From Euclidia mi (Eukaryota > Arthropoda > Insecta > Lepidoptera > Erebidae): a stretch of DNA of 64,000 nucleotides. The stretch is taken from the NCBI GenBank assembly GCA_944739405.2, contig OX123185.2:5019840-5083839 (forward strand), read 5' to 3'. This document shows positions 43,600 to 54,123 of the stretch, one piece after another. The notes below the pieces were generated by a model. The model worked only from the letters and a program-made list of their open reading frames with translations, ran no database searches and had not been told where the DNA came from. The position numbers and the translations under genes are program-made. Numbering within the stretch: the first letter of the stretch is position 1; every line of letters begins with the position of its first letter.

Positions 43600-44551
43600 A
43601 TTGTGCACCACGAAACTAATTACGACTTACTAAATAAAATAAACCAATGAACCCACTAAGGCTTACTGCCCTGTTCAGTACTTATCTGCTAAGCAAAATG
43701 CAATCAAATCATCAAACTAATTATATAGGTAAGATCTATTTCAACAAACGTATTCCGCCATCTTTGATTTCCCATCCACCGTCGTGAATAACGAAACAGA
43801 TGGTGTATTTGGATTCCCTATCCCTTTTAACATCGCAGGCCATACCAGTTTTGATTTTTTAAATTTTCCTATCCGCCATCTTTGATTTCCCATCCACCAT
43901 CGTGAATAACGAAACAGATGCTGTATTTGGATTCCCTATCCCTTTTAACATCGCAGGCCATACCAGTTTTGATTTTCCATCCATCTTCTATTTCCCGTCC
44001 GCCATCTTTGATCACGAAATAGAAGGCGATAACCATATTGATTTTTAAAATTTTCTCATCCGCCATATTTGATTTCCCGTCCGCCATTTTGGATCACTAA
44101 ATAAATTTCATATTATTAATCAGCGTCCCGAAAATCCCGAAAACGATACCCATATAGATTGTATCCTATTCGTTTAGCCTTTTTTTGCCTTTGACCCAAC
44201 CCTCCCCCTTCTCGTTTGACCATTTTTTTATTTTTGTCTGGCCCCTAAAAGTTGTGGCGTAATTTTATACAGCCTATAGCCTTTCGGAATAATTGGGCTA
44301 TCATAGGCAATAACAATTTTTTAAATCCGACTGCTAGTTCTTGAGACTAGCCGACATTATCTTTTAGCCTTTTTAGCCTCTTGCCCGGCCCCAAAGGGTC
44401 GAAGCGTTATGTTATATAGCCTGTAGCCTTCCGGATTAACTAAGCTATCGTATAAAAAAATAATTTTTCAGATCCGACCGGTAGTTCCTGAGATTAGCGC
44501 GTTCAAACAAACAAACAAACAAACTCTTCCGCTTTATTATATTAGTATAGA
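43600..44551 (-). repeat. Helitron 5' untranslated region with ~118-bp tandem repeats
   Basis: Two close copies of a ~118-bp unit begin at 43755 and 43873, each 'ccgccatctttgatttccc'. Shorter degenerate copies begin near 43999 and 44060. The terminal 44140-44551 part is the conserved Helitron 5' end. No ORF of its own. Confidence 0.7.
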
Positions 44552-44586
44552 TAGAGAGGGCTGAAGTTCTATATATTTAGGAATAA

Positions 44587-44640
44587 ATACAAAGCTTTGT
44601 TTTACGTATCTAGGAAGATACGTAAAACAAAGCTTTGTAT
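44587..44640. repeat. 25-bp perfect palindrome, 4-bp spacer
   Basis: Arms 44587-44611 and 44616-44640, spacer agga. It lies 36 bp outside the Helitron 5' terminus. No flanking duplication. Confidence 0.95.
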
Positions 44641-45520
44641 AACCGATACACATGTGCGATGATTAGATAATGTGGAATATTACCGGCTCAAGCTGTCTTT
44701 TCCTAGAAACACTATTCTTGGAACCCATTACTAATGAAGGTAATATTATACCGTGGAAAAATAATCTTTGAGGTAAGTTAAAGTCTTTTTACAGTAACAC
44801 CGCACTATTTAAGCTTTTCTATCTACCTGTTTCATAAATAGCGTGTATTGTATTAAATTTAAGAGAAGAAAATATATTTAGAGAATAGAGAGAATTCTTA
44901 GGTATATTTAATTGTCCTCGCCTGAAGTACCAAATGTAACTTATTTTGTTTAAGCTAGCAACTAACTGCCAAATATAAATCATTTAAAATCATCGCTATG
45001 CTAAGCGTTTCGAAAGTGATCAGTTCGCTATGAGAAATAAAATAAAAATAATAAGTCTGCGTTGTAGCTGAAACTGAACTGAAATGGCAACGAATTGAAA
45101 TGACATTTTTTTAATTACTGTAGAAAGAGCTCATTTTAAAGAAGGCATGAAACTCTTAACCCCTAAAATAAAATAAATAAATAAAGAAATCGACAATTCG
45201 AGAAGTTGCCATGATTGGACCGGTTCAATCAAAGAGCCAGGCACTGGTTTATTGATGGCAACACACTATAACCTCATTAAAAAAATTATAAAAAAATAAA
45301 TTAAATAGTTGTCAACAACTTATTTTGATAACTAGCCACACCAATAAATGCACAACGTTATCAAATATATTATACGTTATAGTACTTAATAGAACTGTAC
45401 TTACATGGAGACATATATTGCGACAATTTTATATCAAAAGCGCGTGCAATTAAACGGCACGCGTCTCTCCCCAACCAAGCCTCCGGCGACACAGGCGGTA
45501 CACGAGCTGTGCCTATGGTC
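44641..45520. other. unassigned AT-rich DNA
   Basis: No supported feature. Confidence 0.4.
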
Positions 45521-45521
45521 A

Positions 45522-47104
45522 AACTCAAACTCAAACTCAAAATCATTTATTCATTTAGGTCATAAAGTGACGCTTATGAACGTCAAAGATTAAAGTTAAT
45601 TACTAGATGATTCTACATTTACATTTACTGCCACGTTTGCAATGCAATAGGTAGAACCACGAGAAAGAACGGGCAATAAAACTCGTGGCCACTCTTTTTA
45701 ACTGCCAGTATAATTCTTTTACATGTTATATTTGTAAGGAGCTGCAACTGTTTCACATTGTGAGTTATCTACTATTGCAAAAGTTAATAGTTATTGATAT
45801 CATACTCAAGCAATAAATTATGTTCATTTAGTAAGCCTCCCAAAGTGAATATGGTGAAACAGGAGCATCCACTTACGTCTTTTGATGTAAGCAACTCGCG
45901 AACATGACTGTTCTGATCTTTGGTGGAACAGTATGTTCCGAAAAGTAATGGTATATGAACCTGCAGCAATTTACAATCTATTAGTTAGCAGTTCATGACC
46001 ACGAGTTACCCTCACCTTACAAATCCGATAACTTATAATAAAAAGAGTAGAACAAGAATGCAAATGTAGTATAAAAGAGAATACGGTAATTAACTATACT
46101 ATAAAACTGCCTATTGACCTAATAATAAAAGAAATTGACCTAATAAAATAATATTCATTTCCAAGCGTACTTGTCGTCAAGATACTCATTTAAACTATAA
46201 TATGCCTTTAGTAAAAGATTATTTTTAACAATTGTCTGAAACGACCTTAAAGGCAAGTCTAAAATATTAGTTGGAATTTTATTAAACATTCTTATACTAA
46301 GCCCAATAAAAGAGCTATGCGTTTTGTGTAAACGGAAATATGGTACACATAATTTGTATGTCACTATTCATTTTGTAAGAATTTATATGTAGTCGTACAT
46401 GCATAACACTGGCATAAATATATTGCGATGCTACAGTAAGAATACCAATATTTTTAAATTTTTCTTTAAGTGAGACACTCGTCTTTAACTGGTAAATGGC
46501 CCTAACTGCCCGTTTTTGTAATATAAAAATATTTTCGATGTCAGCGGCCCTACCCCATAATAATATGCCATATGACATAACACTATGAAAATAGCTAAAA
46601 TAAACCAATCTAGCCGTATCGACATCAGTCAACCTACGAACCTTCTTAATGGCATAAGCAGCTGAGCTAAGTTTCCCTGAGAGATATGTAACGTGCGCAC
46701 CCCACTGTAATTTCGAATTAAGTGTTATTCCTAGAAATAATGTAGATTCAGATGTTTCGAGAACATCGTCATTTAGAGCTATACTAGGACCAAGGTTTCA
46801 GACATTAGGCAGAGCAAATTTAAGAAATTTAGTTCTTTGGCGTTCAGTACTAGATTGTTTACATTAAACCATTTAGTTACTTGAATGAGCGCACTGTTTA
46901 TTTCGTTAAAATGTTCCTTATTTCTATCTACTTTGAATATCAAAGAAGTATCGTCAGCAAACAGTACAACGTCACAAATGTTTTTCAAGTAAAAAGGTAA
47001 ATCGTTTATGTAAACAAGAAACAAGAAAGGCCCTAGGATGCTGCCTTGCGGCACTCCTAAATCAACAGGTAAGCCACTAGATTTTGAGCCTTTTAAAAAT
47101 GTAT
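45522..47104 (-). mobile_element. Jockey-like LINE, RT and 3' end
   Basis: The 3' end carries an aaactc repeat followed by 'aaaatcatttattc'. The minus strand reads GSKSSGLPVDLGVPQGSILG, FLVYINDLP, VLFADDTSLIF (catalytic FADD) and FNVNNLVLNA. It continues in other frames as DVDTARLVYFSYFHSVMSYG, ILQKRAVRAIY and FNKIPTNILDLPLRSFQ, ending SLNEYLDDKYAWK. Upstream RT and endonuclease are cut off where the mariner begins, at about 47100. Frameshifts are present. Confidence 0.8.
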
Positions 47105-48187
47105 TTATTGCTTTTCGAAGTATTCTCCGCGAAATTTGACACATTTTTCCATACGATGGAAACAATCATTGAAGCAACCATTCCATTCGGAAGTTGGGGT
47201 CTCCAAAATGGCCGTTTTATAGGCGTCCACAGCTTCTTCAGGTGATGAAAATCTCTGTCCACGCAATTTATTCTTTATTTTAGGGAAAGTATAGAAATCA
47301 TTAGGGCTTAAATCGGGGCTGTACGGCGGATGGTCTAATAATTCTATGTTTTCTTGCTCTAAGAACTGTTTTGTTCTGTGCGCGGTGTGAGAACTCGCGT
47401 TGTCGTGATGGAGGATGATGCGGCGGTTGCAGTTCTCTTTACGGAGTTCAGAAACGACCTGTGGCAAACAAATGCTAGCATACAATGGTATGCTATCATT
47501 TGTTTAATGCAGAATGCTGCATTAACCGTTCTTTATCCCTCAAGAGGAATAGTCGTAACATGGCCGGTTTTGGAGACAAACGTGGCCAGCATTTTTTTTT
47601 GCAACACTCCGTGAACGAAAAATTTTTGTTGGCTTTAACTCATTTTCGAACACCCAGACTCTTGACTGGTTTTTTGTTTCGGGTTCGGACGCGTATATCC
47701 AGGATTCGTTACCTGATACGATGTTGTATACAGCATTTGAGGATCCTGCGTGGAATCTGTCGAGAGTTCTGACGCACCAAGTAACGCGAGCCACTTTTTG
47801 CTCTTCACAGAGCGAATGCGGTATCCATCGGGAAAACAACTTTTTTACACCTAATTGTTCATGCAAGATTATTTGTATTTGACTCATGATAATGTCTAAA
47901 GTTGCCTGAATTTCGCGGTATGTCACATGTCGATCTTCCTCAATCAGCTTACGCACAGCATCAACGTTTTCTTGGGTGACTGCAGTTTTTGGACGACCTT
48001 GACGGGGATCATCACTGAGCTTGACACGTCCACGTTGAAATTCAGCAAACCAGCGATAAATTGTGGTTTTGGATGGGGCTTCATCACCAAATGCAGAAAT
48101 GATCCGGTCAACACACTGTTTTTGTGTAAAATCACTTCGAAAGTCATAATAAATCATCGCGCTTGAATTTTCTCGAGTCAATTCCAT
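47105..48187 (-). pseudogene. mariner (DD34D-type) transposase, broken
   Basis: Starts MELTRENSSAMIYYDFRSDF at 48187. It has a helix-turn-helix region (TTIYRWFAEFQRGR, SDDPRQGRPKTAV), then VKKLFSRWIPHSL. The first catalytic site reads SGNESWIYA, where mariners normally have GDE, so Asp is replaced by Asn. The frame breaks at a 10-base homopolymer (47592-47601) and again at a double palindrome (47466-47526). It resumes with ASICLPQV, ILHHDNASSHTA (second Asp) and YSPDLSPNDFYTF (third Asp), ending at 47105. TIRs were not located. Confidence 0.88.
47466..47526. repeat. two abutting palindromes with the same 4-base loop inside the mariner
   Basis: Palindrome 1: arms 47466-47483 and 47488-47505 (18 bp, one mismatch). 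Palindrome 2: 9-bp arms at about 47502-47510 and 47515-47523. Both have aatg as spacer. In an undisturbed mariner frame the two native halves would meet around one AATG, so each side of that point has acquired its own inverted copy. Confidence 0.9.
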
Positions 48188-48190
48188 TTT

Positions 48191-48623
48191 GTTAAACCTG
48201 GACACTGACACAAAAGGAGGAGAATGAGCTGTTGGTCGCAGAAAGAAAGGTCCTCCGGAAGATCTTCGGCCCTGTGCAGAGAACTGACGGGAGCTGGCGG
48301 ATTCGAAAAAATGTCGAAATTGAGGAACTCGTAGCCGTTCCTAACATAATTAGAGAAATAAAAGCCCACAGACTCCGATGGCTCGGTCACGTCGAGAGAA
48401 TGGGAGAGGAACGTGGGGTTAAGAGAGCGTATGTGGGTCGACCGACAGGACGTCGTCCTGTCGGTCGCCCCAGATACCGATGGAAAGACGTTGTGGAGCA
48501 AGATCTTGGGGCGCTTCAAGCTGGCGATTGGCGAGAAGTGGCCAAAGATCGGGTGAAGTGGCGTTCTCTCGTATTGGAGGCCAAGGCACAGTTTGGGTCG
48601 ATGAGCCATTGGAGTAAGTAAGT
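48191..48623 (+). mobile_element. RTE-like LINE C-terminal fragment in the mariner start codon
   Basis: Reads ENELLVAERKVLRKIFGPV, AHRLRWLGHVERMGEERG, GRPTGRRPVGRPRYRWKD and DWREVAKDRVKWRSLVLEAK, with a (GTAA)n tail. The perfect 11-bp duplication aattccatttt (48180-48190, 48624-48634) contains the complement of the mariner ATG. The insertion therefore lies at the transposase start and postdates the mariner. Confidence 0.88.
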
Positions 48624-48634
48624 AATTCCATTTT

Positions 48635-49512
48635 CTCAACGACTAAACAAGTTTGACAAAACTTTGTGACAAGACCGAGGATCTTTTTTTAAATAAATAA
48701 TGATATATACATTTTAAAACCAAAGAATCTTCAATTAAAAAGATTTTAATATGACAGGAACAGTGAAAATATTCCATTCCCGATACTTTTAGTGCAGCCT
48801 ATGTATACATTACTTTTCAGTACCTATCTGCCTATTATAGTATTATTAGTGAATCATACATTATTATTATTATAATTAAAGAATTCAGACACTGAATTCT
48901 TTAATTATAATTCAATAAAATAAACATCAATAAAAATCATACTGCCCTTAAGTCAGCCTGTAGAAGGGGGTGCGGCAATTTAGCGACTCTTTCAGAATGA
49001 GATTTGTGACTGCCATGATCTTTGTACTCGTATTAACAATCTGTAATTGTGTAACGCATTTCATCATTTATTTTCTTGTGTAAACATAATATGTAATTTA
49101 AATCTTGTTGTTTATGTGTGTAACCTAACACTTCCCGTACATAGGATTTTATGTGTTTTAGTTCCGAGAAATACAAATTATACAGATTCTCGTACTGATT
49201 TTCGATACGCGATATCACGTCAATGATATGAAACCTAAAATAAACAGAATATAGAAAATAAATCGTTTTTATCCATAACTAAGCTAATAAATCAATATGA
49301 ACAATGAAATTCAAATCGTCGCTGCACGAACTATCAATGGAGATCACGTTTATTTTATTGTAGTAATCAATTGTCTAGTTTGTGCGAGGCTAACTTAAAT
49401 GTAAGAGTTGCACGAACACTTTTGTGCGTCCCGGTACCTTCCACCTATGAGGCATTGAACACACTATCGACAGAGCCTAAAGCTGTACGCCTTGTCTTAT
49501 GATGAGCATGTA
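48635..49512. other. unassigned, includes mariner 5' flank
   Basis: The first ~60 bases continue the mariner 5' untranslated part; its terminal repeat was not identified. The rest is AT-rich with the palindrome at 48869. Confidence 0.4.
48869..48911. repeat. 20-bp perfect palindrome, 3-bp spacer
   Basis: Arms 48869-48888 and 48892-48911 around aca. AT-rich except for the gaattcag core. Confidence 0.93.
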
Positions 49513-49850
49513 CAGTCGCGGTCTAAAAATGTTTACCACTTTTCAAATTACATTCTTTGTCACGCTGGGTTCAGCAAGGTCTAAAATGCTATATCTGAGT
49601 ACTTATTACTTTTCAATCATTGGTAAGGCATCGATTCAAACAAAAAGGGTATGAATATTTTTAGGTCGATGAAATAATTTGACATAATGATAGAATTGCA
49701 TTTATTTTGCTGTAAAAGTTCTATATTTTAATATTATTACAATAAGTGTTTTTATAAAATGCAAATGTGGATGTAATATTTACACCTCTGCCTACCCCTT
49801 CGGAGATACAGGCGTGAGACTATAAATAAATTAAACGGTGCAACAAGGAG

Positions 49851-49932
49851 CTGAAATAATATTGCTTCATGAAGATGGCTTATATATAAGTGCTATTTCA
49901 CGGGAATTAAACATATATCTCGATGGACTGTG
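49851..49932 (+). pseudogene. Tc1-like transposase N-terminal helix-turn-helix remnant
   Basis: The plus strand reads AEIILLHEDGLYISAISREL followed by NIY, the pattern of the first DNA-binding helices in Tc1-type transposases (I..L...G.S...IA..L.IS). The fragment ends where the truncated SINE begins. It supports a Tc1/mariner origin for the TA-flanked pair. Confidence 0.55.
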
Positions 49933-50310
49933 GGCCTGCTATTACTGGTCTACCGAGATTTGACTGAATATCAGTTTTTACACGAAGCGACTGCCATCTA
50001 ACATCATTCTAAGGTTAGACCAGTAGTCAGTAGGTATATTTGAGGGCACTGACTTCCCACTAATGACTGCCATAGATCATGACAGCCGGAACTGCTTAAC
50101 GTGCTTTCTGATGCATGGGGGTGAAACACCGCCAACTTCGGGCTAATTATTAACAATTGATTGACATAAATTCCTAATAATTTGTCACTAAGAAATTCTT
50201 AACAGAAAACCTTAGAAACATTTTCCGAGCCCGACTCACGAATCGAACCCGAGACCTCATGATCAGCTGTCGTATGCACTACCGCTAGACCAACGAGGCA
50301 GTCTTACGCT
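49933..50310 (-). mobile_element. SINE inside copy B, 3'-truncated
   Basis: Same element as 37418-37835. The head is complete: 'ggtctagcggtagtgcat' (A box) and 'gggttcgattcgtga' (B box) on the minus strand. The distal 3' part and GAT tail are missing, replaced by the Tc1 remnant. Confidence 0.8.
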
Positions 50311-50323
50311 AGACTATATAAAT

Positions 50324-50346
50324 CACAGAACAGTTATTGTTCTGTG
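50324..50346. mobile_element. 23-bp palindromic insertion with 8-bp duplication
   Basis: Relative to copy A, copy B has an extra cacagaac/agttatt/gttctgtg with atataaat on both sides (50316-50323, 50347-50354). An 8-bp duplication with a CA..TG inverted repeat looks like a minimal hAT-type insertion. A template-switch event is the alternative. Confidence 0.7.
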
Positions 50347-50591
50347 ATATAAATATTGTATTTTTTTTTTTAAGTTTTTATATTCAGGATGTCGTATTTC
50401 CGCCATCCCTTTCATTATAATCTGTCAATGTAAAAGTCATTTGATAAACTTATTAATTACAAATACCAAAATCGTAAATAGCAAGTTTAAAATTACATTA
50501 TTTGAAGACTACAAATATTTTAGTTTCATTGTAAATATCACGCTTGTAATTAAATTAACGTATATTAAAAATGTGGAATAGTAAATCGTAA

Positions 50592-50784
50592 GGGAGGTTT
50601 CAGATTAGCGTATTTTTCTGCGCGTATACGGTCGTTTCAGCATACGAGCTTACACGCGCGCTACATTACGCGCTTCAAAAATCCGAACTTGCGTAAACGG
50701 GCATATTTCGGCGTGTTAGCTCGGTACATGCACTTCCAAAAACGAGCTTATACGCGCGTATAAAACGCTAATCTGAAACCGCCC
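50592..50784. mobile_element. 193-bp MITE, PIF/Harbinger-like
   Basis: Ends GGGAGGTTTCAGATTAGCG and the complement of GGGCGGTTTCAGATTAGCG, with one mismatch. Inner arms rich in CGCGTA continue the pairing. The sequence of copy A shows the empty site (aaatcgttattg). The flanks are TAA and TTA, a TWA-type target with one substitution. Confidence 0.82.
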
Positions 50785-51069
50785 TTATTGATACCAGTTG
50801 CTACGCTACGCATGTTATCATAGATTGGTTGCCTAGTAATATCGTCGTCCTTGTGTCATTGATATGTTCATGCAATGATAAGACTTAAGGTGGTGAACAC
50901 TTTCAGACCGCGACTGTACATTTGTGAGCAGTAGTAGTTTAGGTTAGTTTTTGCCATCATCAACTTCCTGGCGTTATCTCAGTTGCATCTAAGATTTCGC
51001 CTCTTGAGTCTTGTCATCTAGTGTCCGCTTTCTTGTCTAACCAGATTTCACAGAATATAAGCTTTAGTA

Positions 51070-51330
51070 TCTGCCTCCGTGGTCCAGTGGATAGCGTATG
51101 CGACTTCTGATCGAAGGTCCCGGGTTCGATTCCCGGGTCGGGCAAAAGTGTTACTGGATTTTCCGAATTCTCAGTATCGGCACGGAGTCTGGTGATGTGC
51201 CCGGTAACGGCAATAGGCTCGACCCGAATTACGTGGGACCTAAAAAATCATGGCAAAATGATGGTGTAATATTACGCCTCTGCCTACCCCTTCGGGGATT
51301 CAGGCATGAGTCTATAAAAAAATGACCCAT
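51070..51330 (+). mobile_element. tRNA-derived SINE with RTE tail
   Basis: Head: 'tggtccagtggatagcg' (A box, 51080) and 'gggttcgattcccggg' (B box, 51122). Body to 'acgtgggacc', then the RTE-like 'ctctgcctaccccttcggg' and 'caggcatgagtctat'. A second copy lies at 58284. The head resembles an Arg-type tRNA but continues directly into the SINE body. Confidence 0.85.
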
Positions 51331-51524
51331 GATGTGATTAAAGTTACAAGGAAATACTGTAAAGGCATCCCCTAGCTAACTAGCTAAAGGGGTCGTCTAA
51401 AACGTTTCATAAAAAGAGAAGCGATATGTACATCCATTATATACAATCAAACTGTCGGTTAATACGACAGTTAAAATATACCTATTGAAAGAGCATGTCG
51501 ACTGACTCGCACTTCAAAGTCTGT

Positions 51525-51775
51525 CATCATCATCAGCTTTAAACAGTCCACTGCTGGACTAACCCTCTCCTTTGAAAGGAGGAATTGGCCTACTGTACCA
51601 CGCTGGCCAAATGGGTTGGCATAGGGTTTGGATCAAGTTTTCCTTCTCTTACAGTGCTGTTCTCTGCATAATATGCTCCCTTTGTCGGCTCTTACGACAC
51701 CCATGGGATGATATGGGGTGGTGACATACCGTATTCTATAACCGTCACAACACGGACGCACGGACGGACGGACAC
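51525..51775 (-). mobile_element. ~232-bp SINE-like element (copy 3 of 3)
   Basis: Same family as 15879 and 40837. The flanks agtctgt (51518-51524, 51776-51782) match exactly. An expanded 'cggacgga' run lies at the 5' end. Confidence 0.82.
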
Positions 51776-51782
51776 AGTCTGT

Positions 51783-53860
51783 ATAGCATATTTAATCACT
51801 ATATCCTTGTGTAGCGTTCTCCCACTAGTACTTTGGTCATTCCCGCCTTAGCCACCGTACCTGAACAATTAGCAAATAGCAAACCTACTTACAAAGAGCA
51901 CTCATGGTCTTTCGGGAACGTTGACCCTCTAAAAGTTAAAAGGACGGGAATCGGTCTTTTAAAAATACTCCGCTGAATAAACCAATTTTCCAATCGTTCA
52001 TTCCAGTGTTTGCGCTAGCATTGCTGAAACTTTTGACTTTGAGTCGATATTTTAATTTCACGAATAAAAAAACGTCACGCGATTCCAGCAAATTGGAATT
52101 GTTTAATCTCCGAGCTAAATACAAGTGCCGTTGAAAAACATTTCGTTTTACGCAAACTATTGCGGCTCGTTCAGGCAAATTGACTAAAGACCATTGGGCA
52201 TTAATCGGTGTGTTGCCGTGTGGGTTGCATGAAGGTAAATACATAGGATACATAAGGGCTAGTCTGTGTAACAGTAAGTTATATTTGTAGTTAGTTAAAG
52301 TATCGAAATATTTTGTAATTAGGCTCCTGCCCTTGTCTATTTTAAAACAGATAACCGAAATGAGTTATAAACTATACGATAGTTGTACCAAATATGCTTG
52401 CCTGCCGAATTGTACGTGAAGTTAAAGTAACGGTATTTCGCATTCCATGTAATTCTACCAATAGGTACTACAACTACTAAGAAACAATCTTAGAAATCGA
52501 TTCTCCTCCAAGAATTCCTTATTTCTTCTAGATGACCAGTGCTCACGATGCCTTTTACATAGATCTATACCTACAATATCAATACAGGTTTTGAAGGTAT
52601 CATTTCCATGGCATTTCCAATTTTCATTGTAAATAAATACCTTATAACTGAGCAGTACTTGAGCTCCGTATTTATCTGAATAAAAGGTTAATTAACAAAA
52701 CAATAAAGGTGGCTCTCGATTCGATTGTTACTCCGTAGTATTCAACGATGACAGCTGTCTTTAAAAATTAATCAACGACCTCAATAAATATTTATTGATT
52801 TTCTGTTTTGTTACGAGTTTATCTAATACTGTGTTCCGTTCGCTGGTGTCGAGATCGCCGCTGGTACAAAACTCTCTTCAGATTCCCTTGTCCTTTTGGG
52901 AAGAGAGAATGAGTAGTGTCAGCTGGTTTGAGCGGAGGGAGAGTATATCCTCGATTACTTCACTTTGGAAGTGATGTCAGTTTGATAAGACTGACGTAAT
53001 ATCACACTGACTGAAGCAAGTAATTTGTTCGAGCAAGGGCGGCTCAAATCAAATATTGACCAATAATATTAAACAAGTTATTTTTTTGCAGTCTTGCAAT
53101 AGGTAGTTTATTGTTTGCACACAGAAGCTTTTTAATAGTCGTATCAACGAGACTAGTGTTGATAGTATCAGTACTTCAATTCCACTATCGCCTTCATAAA
53201 AAGTTCTATTATTACAACAATACGTAAAGCGTGATGGTTATAACAAGCCTCCATTCCATATACATAGAGTTTACGACAAGTTTGGCGGCAGTAGCGGAGA
53301 CCCTAGATATAAGATAAAAGCCTTGATTGGTTTATTATGAGCCCTCCGCTTAATTAACATTGGTGTAAGTATTCGCAGCGCGGGGCCTTACAGCCGCCTC
53401 CATATACAGCAACGTTCGTTGCACAACTTAAATTGAGATATGTTTTTATTTCCTTGTAATTTAATAAGTCACATGTATATGCAGTGTAGTGTAGATAGTG
53501 GTAGATCTGCAACTTAACAAAGAATGTGATTTAATTGTAAGGCACTTTGCTTGCGCGATTCAGGATTTGTCATTCCATCTACGTAGCCCTTTCGTTAACC
53601 TCCAGATGTAAGTTTATTTTGTTACCTACAAATATACCCTATTACACGAACACAATAATACTATACCCGTGTTCGGATTTATTTATTAGTTCAGACATAA
53701 ACTTTTTATAGAACCTAGAACATATGTAACACGTTAACATGGGTTAGTTCCGTATGGTGAAGCTCAAAGAAGTATCCATGTACCTAAATAGGTTTTCGTA
53801 TTCGATAGTAGGAAGTCAGCAAGGAAATAAATGACTGCAGAGATAACGTAGCAGATTAAG
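51783..53860. other. unassigned AT-rich DNA
   Basis: 2 kb with no recognised element. A 105-codon minus ORF at 51936-52253 has no family resemblance. Confidence 0.4.
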
Positions 53861-53861
53861 C

Positions 53862-54110
53862 GGTGGCCTCGCCACTTCATATTGCGACGAGTGGCGCGGG
53901 TTCGATTCCCACACTAAACAACAATTTATGTGATCTACATTGTTGTTTCGAGTCTGGGTCTGTCCATTTTTTGAGTGTTAGTAAAGTCCCCAGCCACACA
54001 CGGTTTATACCTAGTTCGGGAGTTATCTTCATAAAAATAGCAAATAGAAAGAAATCGTTACATAATCACAACTTTATATTTAAAGGCTCAATAAGCAATT
54101 ATGCTTGATA
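53862..54110 (+). mobile_element. possible tRNA-headed SINE
   Basis: 'gcggtggcctcgccacttc' (A-box-like), then 'gcgggttcgattcccacac' (B box) at about 53898. The body has 'gagtctgggtctgtccatt'. The tail is not recognised. Old or divergent copy. Confidence 0.45.
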
Positions 54111-54123
54111 AGATATTGAGCAC

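Larger units (their letters stand above)
32601..44551 (-). mobile_element. autonomous Helitron, decayed, with nested insertions (~11.95 kb)
   Basis: The 5' terminus (minus strand, base 44551) reads TCTATACTAATATAATAAAG followed by GTTTG repeats, with an A flank. The 3' terminus (32601) is a GC hairpin (gcgggcgaagccgc) followed by CTAG, with a T flank. Both ends have the lepidopteran Helitron form and the A|T insertion context. In between, on the same strand, lie the N-terminal repeat region, the Rep domain and the Pif1 helicase. The 32601-38231 part is filled by later insertions, so pairing this 3' end with this 5' end is inference; the coding part itself is certain. Confidence 0.6.
49513..50916. 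mobile_element. TA-flanked Tc1-like element (copy B)
   Basis: Starts CAGTCGCGGTCTAAAAATG and ends with the complement of CAGTCGCGGTCTGAAAGTG. TA flanks both sides (49511-49512, 50917-50918). Shares both ends and the embedded SINE with copy A. Differences: it keeps a Tc1-type transposase fragment, has an RTE-tail piece at 49780-49820, has lost the SINE 3' part, and has gained a 193-bp MITE and a 23-bp palindromic insert. Confidence 0.82.

Noticed and set aside
48439..48467. 13-bp palindrome in the LINE fragment
   Set aside because: Explained by the encoded GRPTGRRPVGRP repeat, a normal feature of this LINE C-terminus; not counted with the snap-back set.
51070..51140. tRNA gene candidate (A and B boxes present)
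   Set aside because: It continues straight into a SINE body with an RTE tail, has a second copy at 58284, and shows no acceptor-stem pairing. The same reasoning applies to the heads near 31790, 35810, 37790, 50240 and 53900.
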